A stretch of DNA of 61,677 nt from Clostridium cuniculi (GTDB taxonomy: Bacteria; Bacillota; Clostridia; Clostridiales; Clostridiaceae). Positions 48,471 through 57,350 of this stretch are shown here, one piece after another. Made by a program: the position numbers and the translations under genes. Position 1 is the first letter of the stretch. Every line of letters begins with the position of its first letter. The notes beneath the pieces are model-generated. The model saw only the letters and a program-made list of their open reading frames with translations, ran no database searches and was not told the origin of the DNA. The stretch is from positions 1 to 61,677 of the forward strand of contig NZ_SMUS01000026.1 of NCBI RefSeq assembly GCF_004353185.1, read 5' to 3'.

Positions 48471-50039
48471 ATGGAACAGAGAAACGAAAGAAAAGTGATT
48501 GATTTACAAGAAAAGCGAAAAGTATCTTTAATTGAAAAGATAGGGAAGAAAATACCAGATCCAGTTATAATATTTGCAATATTTTATGTTGTTGTTTTAG
48601 CTGCTACTTTCTTCTTAGGGGGAAAAACATTCGATGTTCTGAATGGAGATGGATCTTATACAACACATACTATTTTAAATATGTTTGATGCAGAAAATGT
48701 TCAATGGATATTTTCAAATGCATTACTTAACAACTGGTTAGCATATGGTGGAGGGGTACTAGGTACAATTCTAGTTGTTATGCTAGGAGTTGGTCTTGCA
48801 GAAGAATCAGGACTTTTATCTACATTAATTAAAAAAGTAGGATTAAAAGTTTCAGATAAAATGCTTCCAATAGTTTTAGTATTTTTAGGAATAATGAGTA
48901 GTATAGCTACTGATGCAGGTTATGTAATTTTAATACCTTTAGCAGGACTTTTATATGCAGGATTAAAGAAAAATCCACTTATAGGTATGGCTGCAGCTTT
49001 TGCAGGGGTTTCAGCAGGGTTTAGTGCTAACTTAATTCCAGCTACACCAATTGATATAATAATTGGTAACAATGCAAAGATATTTGCAGAAGGACAAGGA
49101 ATACCTTTTACTAATGCTGCTGGAGAAGCATTAAATCCAGCTACTATGCATTATTACTTCGTAGTTGCTTCTACTTTTATGCTAGCAGCTATAGGTGCTT
49201 TTGTAACTATAAAAATAATCAAGCCAAGACTTGAAAAAGAAAGCTATGTAATTCCAAAAGATATGAACTTAGATGATTTTACAGTTAAGCCTGTAGAAAA
49301 TAAAGCTCTTAAGTTTGCAGGTTTAGGATTTTTAATTTCAGTTGCTTGTGTAGTAGGATTATATTTTGGACCATTAAAGACATTTGTAGATGCAGAAACA
49401 GGTTCAAAAGTAACTCCATTTATGGATAACATTATATTAATAATAACATTCTTATTCTTTATGCCTGGTGTATTCTATGGTATAAAAGTTGGAAAGTTTA
49501 AAAATGCTAATGATGTAGTAAAAGGTATGTCTAAGCAAATGGGTTCTATGGGATCAGTACTTGTTTTAACATTCTTCTCATATAACTTCCTTGCATTATT
49601 AACTAAGAGTGGACTTGGAACTTATATTACTTACTTAGGTGGTAACTTATTAAAATCTATGAATTTATCAGAGTATCCAATACTTTTAATAATAGGATTT
49701 ATATTAATAACAGCTGTAATAAACTTATTTGTTGGTGGATTAACCTCAAAATGGATGTTACTTGGACCAATATTCTTACCAATGTTATATCAAGTAAATT
49801 CAAACATGACACCAGAAGTTGTTGCTGCTGCTTATAGAGTTGCTGACTCATCAACTAACATAATAACTCCATTAATGTCTTATGCAGGTATTATATTAGT
49901 ATACATGAGAAAGTACAAGCCAGAATATACAATTGGTGATATGATAAGGTTAATGATGCCTTACTCAGTAAGCTTTTTAGTTGGTTGGACAATTCTTTTA
50001 TTAGGATTCTTTGCATTCGGAATACCATTTGGATTCTAA
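48471..50039 (+). CDS. AbgT-family transporter (p-aminobenzoyl-glutamate type)
   Basis: This 522-residue integral membrane protein has about 11-13 helices and a charged cytoplasmic N-terminus ending in KIPDPVIIFAIFYVVV. Family hallmarks are the paired re-entrant motifs VSAGFSANLIPATPIDII (about 184-201) and YRVADSSTNIITPLMSYAGI (about 449-468). Characterised relatives import p-aminobenzoyl-glutamate or export sulfonamides. The natural substrate here is not known. The GGGGGGAT ribosome site excludes the ATG at 48456, so translation starts at 48471. It has its own promoter and terminator. Confidence 0.92.
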   Translation: MEQRNERKVIDLQEKRKVSLIEKIGKKIPDPVIIFAIFYVVVLAATFFLGGKTFDVLNGDGSYTTHTILNMFDAENVQWIFSNALLNNWLAYGGGVLGTILVVMLGVGLAEESGLLSTLIKKVGLKVSDKMLPIVLVFLGIMSSIATDAGYVILIPLAGLLYAGLKKNPLIGMAAAFAGVSAGFSANLIPATPIDIIIGNNAKIFAEGQGIPFTNAAGEALNPATMHYYFVVASTFMLAAIGAFVTIKIIKPRLEKESYVIPKDMNLDDFTVKPVENKALKFAGLGFLISVACVVGLYFGPLKTFVDAETGSKVTPFMDNIILIITFLFFMPGVFYGIKVGKFKNANDVVKGMSKQMGSMGSVLVLTFFSYNFLALLTKSGLGTYITYLGGNLLKSMNLSEYPILLIIGFILITAVINLFVGGLTSKWMLLGPIFLPMLYQVNSNMTPEVVAAAYRVADSSTNIITPLMSYAGIILVYMRKYKPEYTIGDMIRLMMPYSVSFLVGWTILLLGFFAFGIPFGF

Positions 50040-50055
50040 TAAATAAAATATATAG

Positions 50056-50098
50056 AAATTCCTTAATAGTAGTAAAATGCTATTAGGGAATTTTTTTA
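50056..50098 (+). terminator. Terminator after the AbgT-family gene
   Basis: AAATTCCTTAATAG pairs with CTATTAGGGAATTT, followed by T-rich sequence. Confidence 0.85.
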
Positions 50099-50120
50099 GT
50101 GTAAATAAAAAATATAATAT

Positions 50121-50159
50121 AATAAAAATGCCACATAATTTTTATGCAGCATTTTTATT
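50121..50159 (-). terminator. Terminator of the reverse ECF gene
   Basis: AATAAAAATGC (50121-50131) pairs with 50149-50159. Read on the reverse strand it ends in a T-rich tail. Confidence 0.7.
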
Positions 50160-50162
50160 ATA

Positions 50163-50675
50163 TTAAGCACTTCTTAACATTTTTAATATATTAGATTTTT
50201 CAAGTGCTGTAGCTAAAACAAGGGCTAATACTATTCCAACAATTGATTGAATAATGTTACCTGGAACAGAAGCAATTGCACCAGCAAATCCGTACATTAC
50301 AGTTTCAACTAAACAGTAACCAATAACTTGAAAAGTACATCCAATAATAGATCCAATAATCCAAGCAAATTTAGTTTTACTAATTAGATTTTCAGCAATT
50401 ATAGCAATGATTAATACCATAATAGCCTTAATTAAAAATGTAGGAATGATATATTGCATATATCCACTTAACAAATCACATAATGCAGCTCCTAAACCAG
50501 CAGCTAAAGCTCCTTTTTTCTTTCCTAAAATTAAAGCAGATATAATAACCATAGAATCACCTATATGTGTATATCCATTTAATGAAGGGATTTTAATTAA
50601 AAAAGTTGCTACAAAAACTAATGCAGCCATAATTGCAATTTTAGTTATATCTCTAGTACTAATATGTTTTTTCAT
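50163..50675 (-). CDS. ECF transporter S component (riboflavin-transporter-like)
   Basis: This 170-residue membrane protein has five or six helices and the S-component pattern. The N-terminal helix with DITKIAIMAALVFVAT contains the Ala-rich coupling motif. It is followed by GYTHIGDSMVIISALILGKKKGALAAGLG, the loop shared by vitamin-binding S components, and then GYMQYIIPTF. GGAGG precedes the ATG at 50675 on the reverse strand. A longer N-terminus has no ribosome site. ECF ATPase/T genes are not nearby, so it likely uses a shared energising module. Ligand unknown, and no riboswitch is present to hint at one. Confidence 0.88.
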   Translation of the reverse strand: MKKHISTRDITKIAIMAALVFVATFLIKIPSLNGYTHIGDSMVIISALILGKKKGALAAGLGAALCDLLSGYMQYIIPTFLIKAIMVLIIAIIAENLISKTKFAWIIGSIIGCTFQVIGYCLVETVMYGFAGAIASVPGNIIQSIVGIVLALVLATALEKSNILKMLRSA

Positions 50676-50775
50676 TATAATAGCCTCCAACAAAATTTCC
50701 ATATTAATAAAATACACTAACTATATAGAAAGTGCTAATGTATGGATACAATAAGAGGTTAGAAATTAAAAATAA

Positions 50776-50805
50776 TTGCGACAAAATAAAAAAGTGGTGT
50801 ATAAT
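50776..50805 (+). promoter_or_regulatory. Promoter of the 58-residue gene
   Basis: TTGCGA (50776-50781), 18 bases and TATAAT (50800-50805). Confidence 0.6.
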
Positions 50806-50842
50806 AGAGAAAATTAAATTAAAGGACAAGGAGATATGATAT

Positions 50843-51019
50843 ATGAGTGAAAATAATAATGTAAGATTAGGTCTTATTGAGTTATATAAGAACAAAATAA
50901 GATACATAGGATTTACACAAAAAGATTTAGATGAAAAGTATAATAGTAAATTCTTAGCACAAGAAGAATATGATATACTAACTAATTTTTACAATGAATA
51001 TGTAACAAGTAATAAGTAG
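50843..51019 (+). CDS. Small 58-residue protein, unassigned
   Basis: The frame ATG 50843 to TAG 51017 encodes 58 residues starting MSENNNVRLGLIELYKNKIR and ending FYNEYVTSNK, with YIGFTQKDLDEKYN in the middle. It is charged, helical and soluble. Evidence that it is real: a promoter at 50776-50805, AAGGAG about nine bases upstream, and a dedicated terminator at 51026-51063. An ATG seven bases earlier (50836) runs into TGA after four codons. Function unknown. The KNKI..GFTQKDLDEKYN pattern is reminiscent of a short helix-turn-helix but is not sufficient to call one. Confidence 0.8.
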   Translation: MSENNNVRLGLIELYKNKIRYIGFTQKDLDEKYNSKFLAQEEYDILTNFYNEYVTSNK

Positions 51020-51025
51020 CAAAGT

Positions 51026-51063
51026 AAAAAGGCATTTGCTTAGTTGTGAATGTCTTTTTTTTT
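51026..51063 (+). terminator. Terminator of the 58-residue gene
   Basis: AAAAAGGCATT (51026-51036) pairs with 51049-51059 (one G-U), followed by T tract. Confidence 0.8.
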
Positions 51064-51152
51064 GTAGTCAATTATTATTGAATAGGATGAAATATGGAAT
51101 AGTTTAGTGTATAATAAAAAAGATATGTTTAAAAAAGGGGAAGGATGGTAAT

Positions 51153-52400
51153 GTGAATAAAGGTTTAAATATAACTAATGTACTAAAAACTGTTAATAGT
51201 GCATATGAAAGATTTGATAAAGATGCTTGTTTACATAGTTTACAAGTAGCATATTTAACTTTAAAGATATGTAAAAATCTAGATATAGATGAAGACACTA
51301 AAAATTCATTAGTTATAGCAGCATATTTTCATGACTTTTCAGCAGAAAAAACAAATATGTGTGATTCATTAGATAAATATGAAAAAGGTAATGCGGTAAA
51401 AGAGCATTGTATATTAGGATATCTATTATTTAAATTTTTATTACCCAAAAGTGATATATGTAAATTTATTTTATATCATCATAATACCTATGATGTGGAT
51501 CATATAATTAATGATATTGAGAATCCTTTAGAAAGTAATATTATTAAATTAGCTGATGATATTTCTATTTACAATATATTTAATGAACAAGCATCTGTAA
51601 ATGATGTAATTGACTTCTTAAATGAAAGATCTTATATGTATAACCCAAATTATTTAAATAGATTTTTGGATACTAATGCTAAAATGGCAATAGAAAATGT
51701 ATTAAATGAAAGTTATAAAGAGAATTTTTGGAAAGAAGTGGATTTGTTAAACTATAAAGTAATTACTATAGAGGATATTATATTATGCTTAGCATTTATT
51801 ATTGATTGTAAATGTGATATCACAAATTTTCATTCTTTATCAGTATCTAATACTAGCTGTATGCTAGGGAAATATTTTAATTTAAGCGAAAATGAATACT
51901 ATAATCTTAAAATAGGAAGTCTACTGCATGATATTGGTAAAATAGCAATACCAAATGAAATATTAAAAAAGGAAGGACCTTTAACAAAAGCTGAATTTGA
52001 AATTATGAAACAGCATGTTGTATATACATATGAAATTTTATCTAATTTAAAACATGAACATATTTTAAATATAGCCTCTAACCATCATGAAAAATTGAAT
52101 GGTAAAGGATATCCTAGAGGACTTTCAGATTTAACATTAAGTGAAAAAATTGTTGCAGTAGCGGATATATTTGTAGCATTAATACAAAAAAGGTCTTACA
52201 AGGATGGATTTAGTAAAGATAAAGTTATTGAAATATTAAGTAACTGTACAAACAAAGGTGAAATAGATGGAGAAGTTGTAAAAAAAGTTATAGAAAATTA
52301 TGATTATTTAGAAAAAATGAATAATCAGCTATATTCACTATATAATGATGAAATAACACTATTATATAATGAATATAATAATCTTCTTTCTAAGATTTAA
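51153..52400 (+). CDS. HD-GYP domain protein, predicted cyclic-di-GMP phosphodiesterase, with an extra N-terminal HD-like domain
   Basis: This 415-residue soluble protein has two helical hydrolase domains. The N-terminal one (about 15-190) has weak HD features (CLHSLQVAYL, then YFHDFSAEK and ILYHHNTYD). The C-terminal one (about 225-390) is a good HD-GYP domain: HSLSVSN, LLHDIGKIAIP with the HD pair, MKQHVVYTYEIL, and NHHEKLNGKGYPRGL with the GYP. HD-GYP enzymes degrade c-di-GMP or related cyclic dinucleotides. No receiver or sensor domain is attached, so the N-terminal domain may be the regulator. The GTG start has GGGGAAGG upstream. Confidence 0.9.
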   Translation: MNKGLNITNVLKTVNSAYERFDKDACLHSLQVAYLTLKICKNLDIDEDTKNSLVIAAYFHDFSAEKTNMCDSLDKYEKGNAVKEHCILGYLLFKFLLPKSDICKFILYHHNTYDVDHIINDIENPLESNIIKLADDISIYNIFNEQASVNDVIDFLNERSYMYNPNYLNRFLDTNAKMAIENVLNESYKENFWKEVDLLNYKVITIEDIILCLAFIIDCKCDITNFHSLSVSNTSCMLGKYFNLSENEYYNLKIGSLLHDIGKIAIPNEILKKEGPLTKAEFEIMKQHVVYTYEILSNLKHEHILNIASNHHEKLNGKGYPRGLSDLTLSEKIVAVADIFVALIQKRSYKDGFSKDKVIEILSNCTNKGEIDGEVVKKVIENYDYLEKMNNQLYSLYNDEITLLYNEYNNLLSKI

Positions 52401-52445
52401 TAATAAATTATCTTAATAAAGATGAAGATATATAAATTATAACTG

Positions 52446-52485
52446 CTCTATGTCAATTAGACATAGAGTTAATTTAATTTTATTT
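52446..52485 (+). terminator. Weak terminator-like hairpin
   Basis: CTCTATGTC (52446-52454) pairs with 52460-52468. The T-rich tail is interrupted by A, so efficiency is uncertain. Confidence 0.45.
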
Positions 52486-52533
52486 TATTAATAAATATAG
52501 TTCTATATTATTAGAGATAAAAAAAGAGGATTG

Positions 52534-52573
52534 AAAATATTTTATTGACATAAAATATTTTTGAGGGTAAAAT
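52534..52573 (+). promoter_or_regulatory. Consensus promoter with a 28-bp palindromic operator for the ABC exporter pair
   Basis: TTGACA (52545-52550), 17 bases and TAAAAT (52568-52573) form a strong promoter. Two perfect 12-base arms, AAAATATTTTAT (52534-52545) and its complement (52550-52561), flank TGAC of the -35 box. A bound dimeric repressor of MarR or TetR type would block the -35 directly. Confidence 0.8.
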
Positions 52574-52642
52574 TAAAATCTTTATTATGTTAAAATAAGT
52601 AAATTAAACACAAGATTATATTTACAAGAGGAGGGATAATAA

Positions 52643-54370
52643 GTGAAATTAATATTAAGATACTTAAAAAATTATAAAGGTCTTATTTTATTAAACTTAT
52701 TAGGGGTATTTGGTTTTGCATTAGTAGAACTTGGAATACCTACAATAATGGCAAATGTAATAGACAAAGGTATAGCTTATAATTATATAAGCTATATAAA
52801 GAGAATGGGAATTGTAATTGTAGCAATTTCAATATTAGGAGTTATGGGAAGTATACTTTTAGGATATACATCAGCAAATATTTCAACAAAAGTTGTAAGA
52901 GATATAAGAAATGATATATTTAAAAAGGCACAGAGTTTTTCTCATAGTGAATATGATAAGTTTGGTATATCTTCAATGATAACAAGAACAACAAACGATG
53001 CGTTTCAAGTAATGCAATTTACAAATACAATATTAAGAATGGCCATGATATGTCCAGTAATGTTTGTTATAAGCTTATTTATGATATTAAAAACAAGTGC
53101 TAAGTTATCAATAATATTAGTAGTTACATTACCGCTTATAGTATTGGGTGTATATCTAATAGCAAAAACATCACATCCATGGTCACAAACTCAACAAAAG
53201 AACTTAGATAGACTAAATAGAATATCAAGAGAAAATTTAACAGGTATAAGAGTTATAAGAGCTTTTGGTAATGATGATTATGAAAGCAAGAGATTTAATA
53301 AAGCAAATAACAAATATGCAAGTATTTCAAAGAAATTATTTAAGTTAATGTCAGTAGCACAACCATCATTTTTCTTATTACTTAATTTAGCAATAATAGT
53401 ACTATTTTGGATAGCAAGTAAAATGATTAATGTAGGAACATTACAAATTGGACAATTAGTAGCATTTATAGAATATTTATTCCATGCAATGTTTTCATTA
53501 ATGTTATTTTCTAATGTATTTGTTATGTATCCAAAGGCACAAGTTTCAGCAGAAAGAATAGAAGAAATATTATCTTCAGAATCATTAATTAAAGATCCGG
53601 AAAATGGCGTTACAGAAACAAATAATGAAGGTACATTAGAATTTAATGATGTTACTTTTGTATATCCTGATGGAGAAGAACCTGTAATAAAAAATGTTTC
53701 ATTTAAAGCTAAAAAGGGAGAAACAATAGCATTTATAGGAAGTACTGGTAGTGGTAAATCTACACTTATAAATCTTATACCAAGATTTTATGATGTTACT
53801 AGTGGTTCTATAAAAATAGATGGAGTAGATGTAAGAGATTTTAAGTTAAAATCATTACGTAAAAAAATAGGATTTATAAGACAAAAAACTTTATTATTTA
53901 CAGGAAGTATTAAAAGTAATATTAAGTTTGGTAAACATGAAGCAAGCCATGAGGAAGTAGTACATAGTGCAAAAGTTGCACAAGCTTATGACTTTATAAC
54001 TAAGAAGGAAAAAGAATTTGATGAACCAATAGGTGAAGGTGGATCAAATGTTTCTGGGGGACAAAAACAAAGATTATCTATAGCAAGAGCTTTAGTTAGA
54101 AAACCAGAAATTTATATTTTTGATGATAGTTTTTCAGCATTAGATTTCAAAACAGATGCTATTTTAAGAGCTGAATTAAAGAAAGAAACTACTGATGCAA
54201 TAGTATTAATAGTAGCTCAAAGAATAGGTTCAATTATGGATGCAGATAAAATAATAGTTTTAGATGAAGGTGAAGTAGTTGGCATTGGAAAGCATAAGGA
54301 GCTATTAAAGACATGCTCTATATATAAAGAAATAGCATTATCACAACTTACAGAGGAGGAATTAGCATAA
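52643..54370 (+). CDS. ABC exporter half-transporter, degenerate-site subunit
   Basis: This 575-residue fusion has a six-helix membrane domain (about 1-310) and an ATPase domain (about 330-575). Walker A GSTGSGKST (about 366) and signature VSGGQKQRL are canonical. Walker B ends IFDDSFSALD with Asp in place of the catalytic Glu, and the switch His is Gln (IVAQRIGS). This is the degenerate half of a heterodimeric exporter of the BmrCD/LmrCD/TM287-288 class. The GTG start has AGGAGGG upstream. It shares one base with the partner gene. Confidence 0.94.
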   Translation: MKLILRYLKNYKGLILLNLLGVFGFALVELGIPTIMANVIDKGIAYNYISYIKRMGIVIVAISILGVMGSILLGYTSANISTKVVRDIRNDIFKKAQSFSHSEYDKFGISSMITRTTNDAFQVMQFTNTILRMAMICPVMFVISLFMILKTSAKLSIILVVTLPLIVLGVYLIAKTSHPWSQTQQKNLDRLNRISRENLTGIRVIRAFGNDDYESKRFNKANNKYASISKKLFKLMSVAQPSFFLLLNLAIIVLFWIASKMINVGTLQIGQLVAFIEYLFHAMFSLMLFSNVFVMYPKAQVSAERIEEILSSESLIKDPENGVTETNNEGTLEFNDVTFVYPDGEEPVIKNVSFKAKKGETIAFIGSTGSGKSTLINLIPRFYDVTSGSIKIDGVDVRDFKLKSLRKKIGFIRQKTLLFTGSIKSNIKFGKHEASHEEVVHSAKVAQAYDFITKKEKEFDEPIGEGGSNVSGGQKQRLSIARALVRKPEIYIFDDSFSALDFKTDAILRAELKKETTDAIVLIVAQRIGSIMDADKIIVLDEGEVVGIGKHKELLKTCSIYKEIALSQLTEEELA

Positions 54371-56142
54371 TGACAAAGATTAAAGATTCTATAAAAAAAA
54401 TTACTCCTTTTGTTAAACCATATAGAATAGGATTTTTGACTGCTATTTTACTTATAATAGTAGCAGCTGTATTTACGGCACTTGCACCTAGAGTTGAAGG
54501 TTTAATTATAACTCAACTTACTAATGATTCTTTTGATTTAATAAAAGGTGTAGAAGGGGCAAGTGTAAATTTTAAATATATTACAGGAGTTTTAATCTTA
54601 TTGCTTGTAGTGTATTTAGGAAATTCATTAGCAACTTATGGAGCTAGTTTTTTACTTACAAATGCTATTCAAAATAGTATGAGAGATTTAAGAGGATCAG
54701 TTCAAGATAAAATAAGAAGATTACCAGTTAGTTATTTTGATAAAAATAGTTATGGTGATGTATTAAGTAGAATTACAAATGATATAGATACTATTTCAAA
54801 TGCACTTCAACAAAGTTTGAGTCAAGTTGTAAATTCAGTATTATCAGTAACCTTAGCTCTTATTATGATGTACTCTATAAATGTTAAAATGGCATTAATA
54901 GGAACACTTATAATTCCACTTAGCTACATAGTTTCAAGAGTAGTAGTAAGTAAGTCGCAAGGATATTTTAAAACTCAACAAGATGCTTTAGGTAAATTAA
55001 ATGGTACAGTTCAAGAAATGTATACAGGATTTAATGAAATAAAGCTATATGGTAAGGAAGAGGATGCAATAGAGGAGTTTACTGCTATAAATGGTGAACT
55101 TCAAGTTGCAGGTTTTAAGGCGCAGTTTATATCAAGTACTATGGGACCTTTAGTTTCATTAGTATGTTATTTAGGAATAGCTGCAATAGGGATATTTGGA
55201 GCTATTATATCAATTGCAGGAGGAATTACAGTTGGTAACCTTCAAGCATTTATAAGATATATATGGCAAATAAATCAACCATTATCTCAAGTAACTCAAT
55301 TATCATCAGCAATTCAATCAGCTTTTGCTGCTGTTGATAGAGTATTTGAATTCTTAAATGAAGAAGAACAATTAGAAGATAAAGAAAATTCTATAAAGTT
55401 AGATAAGCCAAAAGGAAATGTTTCTTTTGAACATGTAAGATTTGGATATAGTGATGATAAGATTTTAATTGAAGATTTAAATGTAGAAGTTAAATCAGGA
55501 CAAATGGTAGCAATAGTAGGACCAACAGGTGCTGGTAAAACTACATTAATTAATTTACTTATGAGGTTTTATGAGCTTAAAGGTGGAGCAATTAAAATTG
55601 ATGGAGTAGATACTAGAGATATGAAACGTGAAGATTTACGTAGTATGTTTGGTATGGTTCTTCAAGATACATGGTTATTTAATGGTACTATAGAAGATAA
55701 TATAAAGTATGGTAGATTTGAGGCTACAAAGAATGATGTTATACTTGCAGCTAAGATAGCAAATGTACATCACTTTATAAAAACACTTCCTGATGGATAT
55801 AATATGTTCTTAAATGAAGAAGCATCAAATATATCTCAAGGTGAAAAACAATTATTAACTATAGCAAGAGCAATAATTTCCGATCCTAAGATTCTTATAT
55901 TAGATGAGGCAACAAGTTCAGTTGATACTAGAGTAGAGCTTATGCTTCAACAAGCAATGCAAAATGTAATGAAAGGAAGAACAAGCTTTGTTATAGCTCA
56001 TAGATTATCTACTATAAGAAGTGCTGATTTAATTTTAGTAATTAAAGACGGAAATATAATTGAGCAAGGCAATCATGAAGAACTTATGGCTAAAGGTGGT
56101 TTCTATGAGGAATTATATAATAGCCAATTTGCAGAAAATTAA
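54370..56142 (+). CDS. ABC exporter half-transporter, catalytic-site subunit
   Basis: This 590-residue partner has six helices (about 15-325) and an ATPase domain with canonical Walker A GPTGAGKTT (about 384), Walker B LILDEATSS with catalytic Glu, and switch His (VIAHRLST). Its signature is ISQGEKQ instead of LSGGQ. Its degenerate signature pairs with the degenerate Walker B of the upstream subunit, and its own Walker motifs pair with that subunit's normal SGGQ. One ATP site is thus active and one is not. The likely role is drug or lipid export. Confidence 0.94.
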   Translation: MTKIKDSIKKITPFVKPYRIGFLTAILLIIVAAVFTALAPRVEGLIITQLTNDSFDLIKGVEGASVNFKYITGVLILLLVVYLGNSLATYGASFLLTNAIQNSMRDLRGSVQDKIRRLPVSYFDKNSYGDVLSRITNDIDTISNALQQSLSQVVNSVLSVTLALIMMYSINVKMALIGTLIIPLSYIVSRVVVSKSQGYFKTQQDALGKLNGTVQEMYTGFNEIKLYGKEEDAIEEFTAINGELQVAGFKAQFISSTMGPLVSLVCYLGIAAIGIFGAIISIAGGITVGNLQAFIRYIWQINQPLSQVTQLSSAIQSAFAAVDRVFEFLNEEEQLEDKENSIKLDKPKGNVSFEHVRFGYSDDKILIEDLNVEVKSGQMVAIVGPTGAGKTTLINLLMRFYELKGGAIKIDGVDTRDMKREDLRSMFGMVLQDTWLFNGTIEDNIKYGRFEATKNDVILAAKIANVHHFIKTLPDGYNMFLNEEASNISQGEKQLLTIARAIISDPKILILDEATSSVDTRVELMLQQAMQNVMKGRTSFVIAHRLSTIRSADLILVIKDGNIIEQGNHEELMAKGGFYEELYNSQFAEN

Positions 56143-56158
56143 AGATTAATTTAAAAAT

Positions 56159-56192
56159 AAAAAACTACGGCAAAAAATGTCGTAGTTTTTTT
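56159..56192. terminator. Bidirectional terminator between convergent genes
   Basis: AAAAAACTACG (56159-56169) pairs with 56181-56191, with A-rich left and T-rich right flanks. Confidence 0.85.
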
Positions 56193-56217
56193 GAAAGTTA
56201 ACATAAGTAATATAAAA

Positions 56218-57039
56218 TTAAAGCCAGTTTATATTAGCTTCCTTTCTTGGAACAGTTCTTTGATATTTAACGTCAGGATATCCAATTACTAAACATGAAA
56301 TTATTTGTTTGCCATCTTTTATTCCAAGTAAATCTAAAATTTCTTTATTGTCTTGTGAAGCAACTAATAAGAAGCCACTAAAGAAAGTACCAAGGCCTAA
56401 AGCATCTGTCATAAGCTCCATATTAGAAGAAGCTAATCCACCATTAATTTGTGAAGGAGAAGTAACAAAAATTACTGCTGGAGCATTAAAGAATAATCTA
56501 TCATTTTTTATAGGATCTTCTTTAAATTGAGAATAACTATGTAACCACATATTAGCATATCTTTTTAAATATTCTGTTTCAGGAGTTAAATTTGCTAATA
56601 TATATTCTCCTTTTTTCTTTAGGCTAGAATAAGCTAATTCCTTTAACTCATCTAATTTATCAGTAACTACTGTATAAGATACATCTTGACTGTTAGTTGA
56701 AGTTTGAGTAAATCTTCCTGCTTCAATAATTTGCTCAAGTTTTTCTTTTTATACAGGTTTATTTTTAAAACGTCTAACACTTCTTCTAAACTTAATGAAG
56801 TTTAAAAGATTTTCAGCTTCAACTGTAAAAGTTTCTTTATTATAAGGTTTTACTTCATCCATATTATAATCATCGCTTGAAACGGCATCTACAGGACAGA
56901 CTGCAATACAGTGAGCACACTTGATGCAACCTTCATTATTAATATCAGCTTTTCCATCTTTTAATGAAATAACACGAACAGGACAATCTTGAATACATTG
57001 TGTACAAGCTATACATTTTTCTCTATCTACTTTAAACAT
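56218..57039 (-). pseudogene. Ferredoxin-nitroreductase fusion protein interrupted by one stop codon
   Basis: The reverse frame from ATG 57039 encodes two 4Fe-4S motifs (CIACTQCIQDCP and CIKCAHCIAVCP), then a nitroreductase domain starting FRRSVRRFKNKPV. A TAA at 56751-56749 stops it, but the same frame continues without shift (KEKLEQIIEAGRFTQT) through the FMN-binding domain to 56218, about 273 residues in all. One base change (GAA to TAA) explains it. The domain C-terminal half is otherwise intact (GLGTFFSGFLL, KQIISCLVIGYP). It would have been an FMN/Fe-S oxidoreductase. Confidence 0.88.
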
Positions 57040-57350
57040 TAAACACACACTCCTTAGTTATAAATTTAAAATTATACTTTATATTATTTTGTACTTTATA
57101 TTAATAATAATTATAATTGAACATTGTTTTTGACTTTTATATTCATAAAATTTATAATTTTCTTTATTAATAAAGAAGCAATTGGATAATAATAATGTGA
57201 TTATATCATCGCTTAAAAATATAAGTCCAATTGATAATATTCATAAATATATAACTAAAAGTTATAGGTTTATTTTGAACTTTACAAGCTCAACTAAAAA
57301 TTAAGTGATATAAGGAATTTATATAAAATTTATTAGCAGGAGAGAAAAAT
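57040..57350. other. Divergent intergenic region between nitroreductase and LysR genes
   Basis: About 310 AT-rich bases. It holds a near-consensus forward promoter (57130-57158) and a widely spaced inverted repeat, CAATTGGA (57179-57186) and TCCAATTG (57226-57233). LysR regulators commonly control the divergent neighbour from such a region. A reverse promoter is not clear. Confidence 0.5.
57130..57158 (+). promoter_or_regulatory. Promoter toward the LysR gene
   Basis: TTGACT (57130-57135), 17 bases and TATAAT (57153-57158). It leaves a leader of about 185 bases before the ATG at 57351. Confidence 0.75.

Noticed and set aside
50676..50760. Riboswitch upstream of the ECF S component
   Set aside because: The reverse-strand leader has no preQ1, FMN, TPP or cobalamin consensus elements.
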